NCBI GenBank assembly: GCA_016793415.1
Contig: JAEUMC010000199.1
Span: forward strand, 1 to 19,478
Source: Devosia sp.
GTDB taxonomy: Bacteria; Pseudomonadota; Alphaproteobacteria; Rhizobiales; Devosiaceae
Direction of reading: 5' to 3'
DNA: 19,478 bases
The notes under the pieces are model-generated. The model made no database searches. It was not told the origin of the DNA and saw only the letters and a program-made list of their open reading frames with translations. Shown here piece by piece: positions 13,447-19,478 of this stretch. Made by a program: the position numbers and the translations under genes. Each line of letters begins with the position of its first letter. The first letter of the stretch is position 1.

Positions 13447-14772
13447 CTACCGCACCAAAGCCGGCCGCTTCGGATCAAAGCTCCACCCGCTGATCAGATA
13501 CTGCATCGCTGCCGCATCGTTCCTGCTGCCCGCCGGCAGCGAACGATAGCGCTGATGCGCCGCCTCGAGCTGCGCCTCGTCGAGCTCCACCCCCAGGCCC
13601 GGCCGCTCCGGCACCGCCACGTGCCCGTCGCAGATCAGCGGCGGCTCGACCGTCAGTCGTTGCCCGTCCTGCCAAATCCAGTGCGTATCGAGCGCAGTGA
13701 TCGTCCCCGGCGCTGCCGCACCGATCTGGGTGAACATGGCGAGGGAAATGTCGAAATGGTTGTTGGAGTGGCTGCCCCAGGTCAGCCCCCAGCGGTGACA
13801 GAGTTTTGCCACGTCGATCGAGCCGCGCGGCGTCCAGAAATGCGGATCGGCCAAAGGGATATCGACGCTGCCAAGGGTGATCGCATGTCCCATCTGCCGC
13901 CAGTCGGTGGCGATCATGTTGGTCGCCACCTTCATCCCGGTGCGGAGCCGGAACTCAGCCAGCACCTCGCGGCCGGAGAATCCGGCTTCCGCGCCGCACG
14001 GGTCCTCGGCATAGGCGAGGATCGGCTTCAGCCGGGTAGCGACTCTTACCGCCTCATCGAGCGACCACGCGCCATTGGGGTCGACTGTCAACCGCGCCTC
14101 GGGGAAGCGCTCGGCCAGTGCTTCGATCGCCTCGGCCTCGACCTCACCCGCCAGCACGCCGCCTTTCAGTTTGAAGTCGCGAAAGCCGTAGCGCGCTTCC
14201 GCTGCCTCGGCCAGCCGGACGATGGCGGCCGGCGTCAGTGCCACCTCGTCACGCCGCCGCTCCCAGTCGTCGCCCTCGGTTGCCGCCCGATAGCCGAGCG
14301 GGGTTCTGGTGCGGTCGCCGACATAGAACAGGTAGCCCAGCATCTCGACCCGGTCGCGCACCTGGCCGTCGCCAAGCAACTCCGCCATCGGCACGCCGAG
14401 GAACTGCCCCATCAGATCGAGCAGCGCGCATTCGAGCGCCGCCACCGCATGAATGGTGACGCGGAGGTCGAAGGTCTGGGCGCCGCGCCCGCCGGCATCG
14501 CGGCTGGCGAAGGCCTCGCCGACCTGCCGCAGGGTTGAGCGATAAGCGCCGATCTCGCGCCCCACCACCAGCTCGCGGCTATCCGCCAGCGTTCTCGCAA
14601 TCGCCTCGCCACCAGGCACCTCGCCGAGCCCGGTACGCCCGGCGCTGTCGGTGAGGATCACGACGTTGCGGGTGAACAGCGGGCCATGCGCACCGCTGAG
14701 GTTCAGCAGCATGCTGTCCTCGCCGGCCACGGGGACGACGCGAAGGGCGGTGATGATCGGGGTGGCGGTCAT
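13447..14772 (-). CDS. gudD: D-glucarate dehydratase
   Basis: This 441-residue protein dehydrates D-glucarate (and usually L-idarate) to 5-keto-4-deoxyglucarate in the cytoplasm. It matches E. coli GudD nearly along its whole length from memory: [104 protein letters not shown] and the C-terminal MQYLISGW. Catalytic lysines are K201 and K203, the general-base histidine is H335, and the metal ligands fall in DPNGAW, AEDPCG and ATNMI. The ATG at 14770-14772 is chosen because homologues begin at the same place. Reading from a TTG at 14802 would add ten unmatched residues. It lies downstream of the sugar ABC permease on the same strand, across a repeat-bearing gap, suggesting import of a sugar diacid or related compound. 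Confidence 0.97.
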   Translation of the reverse strand: MTATPIITALRVVPVAGEDSMLLNLSGAHGPLFTRNVVILTDSAGRTGLGEVPGGEAIARTLADSRELVVGREIGAYRSTLRQVGEAFASRDAGGRGAQTFDLRVTIHAVAALECALLDLMGQFLGVPMAELLGDGQVRDRVEMLGYLFYVGDRTRTPLGYRAATEGDDWERRRDEVALTPAAIVRLAEAAEARYGFRDFKLKGGVLAGEVEAEAIEALAERFPEARLTVDPNGAWSLDEAVRVATRLKPILAYAEDPCGAEAGFSGREVLAEFRLRTGMKVATNMIATDWRQMGHAITLGSVDIPLADPHFWTPRGSIDVAKLCHRWGLTWGSHSNNHFDISLAMFTQIGAAAPGTITALDTHWIWQDGQRLTVEPPLICDGHVAVPERPGLGVELDEAQLEAAHQRYRSLPAGSRNDAAAMQYLISGWSFDPKRPALVR

Positions 14773-14819
14773 TGCGAGCTCAGTAGGGACAGTCAGTTGC
14801 AATCATGGGCGGGGCAGAT

Positions 14820-14985
14820 CCCCTCGCCCCTCAGGGGAGAGGGCAGCGAAGCTTGGCGGCTTGCCGCCTAGCGGAGCTGGGTGAGGGGTGCGGTCCCTCG
14901 GCATGCTGGCAAATCCAGCATGTCACCCATGTTCACCCCTCAACCGGCGCTTCGCGCCACCTTCTCCCCTGAGGGGAGAAGGGAA
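14820..14985. repeat. Intergenic palindromic mosaic repeat, copy 2
   Basis: The element lies between permease and gudD. It holds the shared core (AGCTTGGCGGC-TT-GCCGCCTAGCGGAGCT), a CATGCTGG/CCAGCATG hairpin near 14900-14922, and CTTCTCCCC (14961-14969) with GGGGAGAAG (14973-14981) around TGA. It is related to the element at 13288-13436 but assembled from partly different blocks. That is the reason for calling it mosaic. Confidence 0.75.
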
Positions 14986-15007
14986 GTCGCCGCGCCGCAG
15001 GAGCAGT

Positions 15008-16963
15008 TCACCCCTTCACCGCCCCCACCGTCAGCCCGCCGACGAGGAAGCGCTGGGCGTACATGTAGAGGACCGCCACCGGGATGGCGGTCAGCAGCGA
15101 GGCCGCCATCAGTTCGCCCCAGGGCAGGATGTCGCCCACCACCATCGACTGCAGGCCGATCGGCAGCGTCCTCAGCGATTCCGAGGTGATGAACACGAAG
15201 GCGAACAGGAACTCGTTCCAGGCGTTGGTAAAGGCGAACAGCGCCACCGACAGCAGGGCCGGCGCCGCCAGCGGCAGGGTGATGCGGATGAAGGCGTAGA
15301 GCCGGCTCGCCCCATCGATCATCGCCGCTTCCTCGAGCTCCACCGGGATCGAGCGGAAATAGCCGATCAGCACCCAGGTGGCGAAGGGAACGAGGAAGGT
15401 GGGGTAGGTGGTGAGCAGCGCGCCATAGCTGTTGATCAGCCCCAGGTCGCTCAGCGTCTGGTACAGCGGGATGAAGATCAGTGTGCCCGGCAACAGGTAG
15501 GTGATGAGGATCGCCGTGGTAAGCAGTCCGGCGCCGAGGAATTTCAGCCGGGTCAGCGCATAGGCCGCAAGCGCGGCGATAGCCACCGAGATGATGGTGC
15601 TCAGCGCCGCGATCAGGATCGAGTTGCCCAGCCAATGCAGGAACGGCGAGCCGAACAGCAGTTCCTGGTACTGACTTAGCGTCGGCGGGTTCGGCCAGAA
15701 GATCGATTGCCGCTGGCTGATCTGGGTCGTCGTCTTGAACGAGGTGATCAGCACCCAGTAGAACGGGAACAGCACGAACGCCATGATCGGCAACAGGATC
15801 AGGATGCGGATGCCGATCCCCATGCGTTCGCGGCCCTGTGGCTTGAACACCGGCTTTTCGGACGAACCGGTCATCCGCTTGCGCAGGGCATGGCCCAGCA
15901 CCTCGATGCCGCGGTTCAGCATGTCGAACGGCCAGAACAAGACGTCGAGCACGGCGCTGAACAGCCGGCCGAAGAACTTGCCGATACCCAGCCCCTTCTT
16001 CTGCACGCCCGCGGCGCGCTCGTCGTGCCGCATGTATTTGGAGAGCAGGTAGATCAGGAACGCCATCAGCGGCGCCACCGACAGCGCAATGGCGCTGCCC
16101 GGGCCGTATTGCAGCGAGCCGATCGCCTTCTCATAGGCGAGGATCGAGTAGAGGCGCGTCGCGCCGCTCGGCCCACCGCCGGTCATCAGGAAGATCAGCC
16201 CGAACTGGTTGAAGGTGGAAATGAAGCTCAAGAGCAGCACCACGAGGATCACGTAGCGCATCCCCGGCAGGGTGACATAGCGGAAGCGCTGCACCGCATT
16301 GGCGCCGTCGACTTCCGCCGATTCATAGAGCTCGGTGTCGATCGCCTTGAGGCCGGCGAGCAGTAGGAGGGTGAAGAACGGGATGCCCTTCCAGACGTTC
16401 ACCGCGATGACGCTGCCCAGCGCCAGGTTCGAATCCGACAGCCAGCCGAGCGGCCGGTTGATGATGCCGGCGCCCTGCAGGATCGGGTTGAGGCCGCCGA
16501 ACAGCGGATCATAGATCGACTTCCAGGCCAGCGCCGTGACGATCTCGGGCACGATCCAGGGCAGCAGCATGATCGCCGACATCAGGTTGCGCCACGGCAA
16601 CTTGGAATGAAGGATCATGGCGATGGTCATGCCGGTGACGAACTTGATCGACAGCGACCAGAACGTGAAGTTGATGGTGTTGCTGAGGCTCAGCAGGTAG
16701 TCGGAATTGGTGTAGAGGCGCTGGTAGTTCCTCAGGCCCACCTGCACCGTCTCGCCGGTGTTGAAATTGAAGGTCGTCATCGACATCAGGATGGCGCTGA
16801 TGAACGGCCAGAAGATCAGGCCGGCCATGAGCAGCACCATGGGCAGCACGAACAGGTAGGCGATCCGCCAGTCGCGGCCGAGGATGTTCTTGAGCTTGAA
16901 CCGCGGACGCGCGGCACTGCCGGTGCCGCCGACGGGCAGGTCGAGGGTGATACGCTTGTCCAT
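15008..16963 (-). CDS. Fused MalF-MalG-type sugar ABC transporter permease
   Basis: This 651-residue protein contains both membrane subunits of a CUT1-type sugar importer. The ATG at 16961-16963 has AAGGAGG seven bases upstream, and a TTG two codons earlier is too close to it. The N-terminal half (to about residue 310) is MalF/UgpA-like, with the ATPase-docking EAA loop ESAEVDGANAVQRFRYVTLP (glycine 220). A basic linker (about 310-385, KKGLGIGKFFGRL and RKRMTGSSEK) leads to a MalG/UgpE-like half with its own EAA loop EEAAMIDGASRLYAFIRITLP (glycine 551) and the usual C-terminal tail. No internal stop or frameshift separates the halves. Such fusions occur in some Rhizobiales loci. The solute-binding protein gene is 144 bp upstream. 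The ATPase is outside the window. Confidence 0.93.
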   Translation of the reverse strand: MDKRITLDLPVGGTGSAARPRFKLKNILGRDWRIAYLFVLPMVLLMAGLIFWPFISAILMSMTTFNFNTGETVQVGLRNYQRLYTNSDYLLSLSNTINFTFWSLSIKFVTGMTIAMILHSKLPWRNLMSAIMLLPWIVPEIVTALAWKSIYDPLFGGLNPILQGAGIINRPLGWLSDSNLALGSVIAVNVWKGIPFFTLLLLAGLKAIDTELYESAEVDGANAVQRFRYVTLPGMRYVILVVLLLSFISTFNQFGLIFLMTGGGPSGATRLYSILAYEKAIGSLQYGPGSAIALSVAPLMAFLIYLLSKYMRHDERAAGVQKKGLGIGKFFGRLFSAVLDVLFWPFDMLNRGIEVLGHALRKRMTGSSEKPVFKPQGRERMGIGIRILILLPIMAFVLFPFYWVLITSFKTTTQISQRQSIFWPNPPTLSQYQELLFGSPFLHWLGNSILIAALSTIISVAIAALAAYALTRLKFLGAGLLTTAILITYLLPGTLIFIPLYQTLSDLGLINSYGALLTTYPTFLVPFATWVLIGYFRSIPVELEEAAMIDGASRLYAFIRITLPLAAPALLSVALFAFTNAWNEFLFAFVFITSESLRTLPIGLQSMVVGDILPWGELMAASLLTAIPVAVLYMYAQRFLVGGLTVGAVKG

Positions 16964-17062
16964 GGTCAAGCCTCCTTCCAGCTGAGCACCCGTGACGAGG
17001 TGCAGGAGTTGGGCACGGCGCGAGCGTCACACTGTGACGGCCCTTGTCCGCGCGCGGGGTAA

Positions 17063-17089
17063 CCGGAGGGCGGCGGCGCCGCCCTCCGG
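17063..17089 (-). other. Intercistronic GC hairpin between binding protein and permease
   Basis: CCGGAGGGCGGC (17063-17074) and GCCGCCCTCCGG (17078-17089) form a perfect 12-bp stem with a 3-nt loop, 18 bases after the binding-protein stop codon. No T run follows in the direction of transcription. It is probably an mRNA 3'-end stabiliser or partial terminator that keeps binding protein in excess over permease, as known for malE-malF. Confidence 0.65.
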
Positions 17090-17107
17090 CCAGGAAGCAT
17101 GGCAGCC

Positions 17108-18514
17108 TCAGGGCTGCATGATTCCGCCTTCCTCGAAGAGGTCTCGCATCTTCTGGTGCGCATCCTTGACCGCGTCGGCAGGCGCCATGCGGCCCGAGAT
17201 GACGTTGCCGACGGACTGTTCGAGCACACCCTGGGCACGGATGGCATCGACGCCGGCATTCGGGTTCGCCGGCCACGACTGGCCGAGGAACGGATCCTTG
17301 ACGTCGACCGCCTGCTTGATCGTCGCGAGGTTCGGTTCGGCCGCCAGCAGTTCCGGCGTCCACAGGTTCTGGTAAGCCGGCGTGAACAGCACGCTGCCCA
17401 GCGACGCGATCTTGCTGAAGTTGGCCGGGTCGAGCAGGTTGAGCGCCAGTTCCTTGGCCAGCGCCGCGTTCGGCGCTCCCTTGAACACCGTCATCCAGCC
17501 GCCGACATTGCCGCCGTCGCGGCTGTCGCCGTTGATCGCCGTCGGTGCCTGCAACAGCAGGGTGTTGGCATAGACCGGATTGCCGTCGCGCTTGGCCTGG
17601 GCGTAGATCGAGAAGGCGTTCTGGGTGAAGCCGATCTGGCCGGCGAGATAGGCTTCGTTGTTGCCGGTATCGTTCCAGCTCTCGACACCCGGCGGCAGCA
17701 TGGCGGCATACTTGCCGTTGCGGTCGTAGGTTTCGCGCAGGAACTCGAAGGCCGCCACCGTTTCCGGCGAGTCGAAGGTCACCACCTGGCCGGTCTCGTC
17801 GGTGAAGTGGCCGCCGAAGGCCTGCACCGTCGCGATCAGGAAGCCGAAGCCGTCACCCGACTGGTTGGGGGTGAAGCCCCAGCCGTAGAAGTCCGGTCCG
17901 GAGATGGCGAGCGCCGCTTCGCGGCGATCGACGATGGTCTTGAGCGAAGCCGGGTCGATGCCCTTTTCCTTGAGCTTGTCGCCACGTGCATAATAGCCGG
18001 TCGTCGTGCCGATCAGCGGCACGGCCCACCACTTGCCGTCGAGCTGCGCCGTCTTGGCGGCGTTGAGGCCCGGCATGATGTCGCCGTAGAGCTTGATGGC
18101 CTGGTCGACCACGTCCGACACGTCCTCGACCAGGTCGAGCAGGTGCAGTTGCGAGATCGAGACGTTGGACGTGTAGGCGAAATCGGGCGGGTTGCCGGCT
18201 TTCACCGCCGCCGTCATCTTGCCCATGAAGTCGCCGAACGACTCCGGGTTGGTGGTCGAGATGTCGAGCTGGACCCCCTTGGCATCGGCGAAGGCCTGCA
18301 CGGTGTCGCGGAACGCCGTCTGTGCCGCTTCGAAATACTCGGTGCGGTGAATGACGGTGAGCTTTCCCGAACCGCCGACCGGCAGCGGGGCGTCAGGCTT
18401 GGGCGCGGCGTCCTGCGCAAAAACCGGAAGGCCGCTCCCCGCGGCGATAAGTCCGGCGCCGGCTGCAGCCGTCCCCCTCAGGACGTCACGACGGCTTAAC
18501 TTCTTGATAGTCAT
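17108..18514 (-). CDS. Tat-exported sugar ABC transporter solute-binding protein (family 1)
   Basis: This 468-residue periplasmic receptor belongs to the fused sugar permease downstream. The ATG at 18512-18514 has a strong GAGGAGGAG eight bases upstream. The N-terminus is MTIKKLSRRDVLRG followed by an Ala/Gly-rich core and VFAQ, a Tat signal, so the protein is probably exported folded. The mature part fits CUT1 binding proteins of the extracellular-solute-binding family 1: TVIHRTEYFEAAQTAF, FMGKMTAAVKAGNPPDFAY, WWAVPLIGTTTGYYARGDKLKEKG, YLAGQIGFTQNAFSIYA, GGWMTVFKGAPN. Its place as first gene ahead of a permease and gudD suggests a sugar acid or oligosaccharide ligand. The ligand itself is not readable. 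Confidence 0.94.
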   Translation of the reverse strand: MTIKKLSRRDVLRGTAAAGAGLIAAGSGLPVFAQDAAPKPDAPLPVGGSGKLTVIHRTEYFEAAQTAFRDTVQAFADAKGVQLDISTTNPESFGDFMGKMTAAVKAGNPPDFAYTSNVSISQLHLLDLVEDVSDVVDQAIKLYGDIMPGLNAAKTAQLDGKWWAVPLIGTTTGYYARGDKLKEKGIDPASLKTIVDRREAALAISGPDFYGWGFTPNQSGDGFGFLIATVQAFGGHFTDETGQVVTFDSPETVAAFEFLRETYDRNGKYAAMLPPGVESWNDTGNNEAYLAGQIGFTQNAFSIYAQAKRDGNPVYANTLLLQAPTAINGDSRDGGNVGGWMTVFKGAPNAALAKELALNLLDPANFSKIASLGSVLFTPAYQNLWTPELLAAEPNLATIKQAVDVKDPFLGQSWPANPNAGVDAIRAQGVLEQSVGNVISGRMAPADAVKDAHQKMRDLFEEGGIMQP

Positions 18515-18757
18515 CGTAGTTTCTCCTCCTCGTCGTTGGGCAGTCTCTCCTAGTCACGGCTCGTTGGTGGTTCTCTTGTCCACCTTGTATGACAACACGT
18601 GCAGCATTGAACAGATTTCGCTCTGCTGCAACACGTACCTCACGGTTCGGCTCCGCGACCCTTGCAGGCCCCCCGTCCATTGCCTACCTTGTGCACAGGC
18701 ATCGTGCCCGGCCAGAGGCCCGGCGCCCGCCGGTCTCCGCAACACCAGGACAAGAGC
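18515..18757. promoter_or_regulatory. Divergent control region with a TTGT-ATG-ACAA dyad
   Basis: This 243-bp gap separates the outward-facing binding-protein gene and the HtrA-like gene. TTGTATGACAA (18585-18595) is a dyad with TTGT/ACAA arms and a 3-nt centre, like operators of GntR/FCD-type sugar-acid repressors. Next to it, CAACACGT occurs twice (18593-18600 and 18629-18636) and TGCAGCA (18600-18606) is inverted as TGCTGCA (18624-18630). The site is 71 bases before the binding-protein ATG, a reasonable operator position. No clean -35/-10 pair was found. Confidence 0.45.
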
Positions 18758-19478
18758 ATGGATATCGATCCGACCTTGCGGTCAGTCGTGGCCGTCCGAT
18801 CCACCATCCCCGACGACGCCTTCACCGCGGCCGGCCTCGGCACGCTGCGCGAGGGCAGCGGCGTGGTGATCCGCGAGAACGGCCTGGTGCTCACCATCGG
18901 CTATCTGATCACCGAAGCCGAAGAGGTGTGGATAACCACGCCCGACGGCCGCGTCGTCGCCGCGCACGCCCTCGCCTACGACCAGGAAACCGGTTTCGGC
19001 CTGGTGCAGGCGCTCGGGGCCCTCGATCTGCCGGCGCTCGAGCTCGGCAGCTCCGCCGATACCCAGCTCGGCGATGCGGTGATCTTCGCCGATGGCACCG
19101 GCCGTTCGATCCGCGCCACCATTGTCGCCAAGCAGGAATTCGCCGGCTATTGGGAATACCTGCTCGACGAAGCCATCTTCACCGCTCCGGCGCACCCGTC
19201 CTGGGGCGGCGCGGCGCTGATCGGCGCCGATGGCAAGCTGCTCGGTGTCGGCTCGCTTCGCCTGCAGATGATGCGGGCCGGCGAAACCGCCGACATCAAC
19301 ATGGTTGTCCCCATCGACCTGCTCCGCCCCATTCTCGATGATCTGCTCACCCGCGGCGAAGCCAACCGCCCACCGCGCCCCTGGCTCGGTGTGTTCTCGG
19401 CCGAGAGCGACGGCGAAGTGGTGGTGATGAGCGTTGCCGACGGCAGCCCGGCCGCCAAAGCGGGCCTGCGCCAGGGCG
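18758..19478 (+). CDS. HtrA/DegP-like protein with PDZ domain, probable pseudoprotease (3' end missing)
   Basis: 240 codons of a protein that continues past the window start at the ATG at 18758, which has AGGA upstream. Residues ~25-200 follow the trypsin-fold S1C layout (GSGVVI at 33-38, LVLT, PDGRVVAAHALAYD, LELGSS, GDAVIFADG, WGGAALIGADGKLLGVGSL). A PDZ domain begins near 205 (PWLGVFSAESDGEVVVMSVADGSPAAKAGLRQG). At the catalytic positions the usual TNAHVV reads TIGYLI (Y49 for His), T-D-L-A reads T-G-F-G (G79 for Asp), and GNSGG reads PSWGG (W149 for Ser). All three triad residues thus appear replaced. There is no N-terminal signal peptide, unlike DegP, so it may act in the cytoplasm. A binding or scaffolding role is inference. 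Confidence 0.85.
   Translation, partial: MDIDPTLRSVVAVRSTIPDDAFTAAGLGTLREGSGVVIRENGLVLTIGYLITEAEEVWITTPDGRVVAAHALAYDQETGFGLVQALGALDLPALELGSSADTQLGDAVIFADGTGRSIRATIVAKQEFAGYWEYLLDEAIFTAPAHPSWGGAALIGADGKLLGVGSLRLQMMRAGETADINMVVPIDLLRPILDDLLTRGEANRPPRPWLGVFSAESDGEVVVMSVADGSPAAKAGLRQG

Noticed and set aside
15810..16040. Possible missed gene boundary between two permease genes
   Set aside because: The frame runs through without a stop, the linker is coherent and basic, and no Shine-Dalgarno with an in-frame start stands out, so a true fusion is preferred.
17099..18499. 466-codon plus-strand frame opposite the binding-protein gene
   Set aside because: It is the antisense shadow of a binding protein with a clear Tat signal, Shine-Dalgarno and family motifs.

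Overview
The window is high-GC DNA from an alphaproteobacterium, most likely a member of the Hyphomicrobiales (Rhizobiales), possibly close to Devosia. The reasons are the gene types (fused sugar-ABC permease, Tat-exported sugar-binding protein, D-glucarate dehydratase), the codon bias, and two intergenic palindromic mosaic repeats of a kind common in that order. The genus is inference from sequence alone. No rRNA, tRNA, CRISPR array or insertion sequence was seen.

Left part (1-3582). Three genes lie on the minus strand: a 5' fragment of a Tat-exported protein (1-614), a small secreted protein of unknown function (784-1263) and an AraC-family regulator (1351-2181). Divergent from the regulator is a phytanoyl-CoA-dioxygenase-like Fe(II)/2-oxoglutarate oxygenase (2277-3209). 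It is followed by the first ~96 codons of a peptide/nickel-type ABC solute-binding protein whose homology stops abruptly (3295-3582). About 500 bp without a convincing gene follows.

Centre (4081-11985). This is a type I secretion cassette: a 1498-residue acidic T1SS-143/DUF5801-type repeat protein, a PrtD-type ABC exporter and an HlyD/PrtE-type membrane fusion protein. The substrate has a mirror-like module order: a ~236-residue module, four repeats of which the outer two and the inner two resemble each other, a linker with an EF-hand-like loop, then a second copy of the first module. It has no visible RTX nonapeptides. A GC-rich hairpin with a short T run separates the substrate gene from the exporter genes. 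Two more hairpins lie between exporter and fusion protein. The outer-membrane TolC partner is not in the window.

Right part (12112-18514). This looks like a sugar-acid uptake and catabolism locus. A galactonate-dehydratase-like enolase-superfamily enzyme (+) converges on D-glucarate dehydratase gudD (-). Upstream of gudD on the same strand are a sugar ABC permease in which the MalF-like and MalG-like halves are fused into one 651-residue protein, and a Tat-exported solute-binding protein. The ATPase is not in the window. A TTGT-ATG-ACAA dyad in the divergent upstream region is a candidate GntR-type operator.

Right edge (18758-19478). A cytoplasmic-looking HtrA/DegP-like protein with a PDZ domain runs off the window. 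The residues at all three catalytic-triad positions appear to be substituted, which suggests a pseudoprotease.
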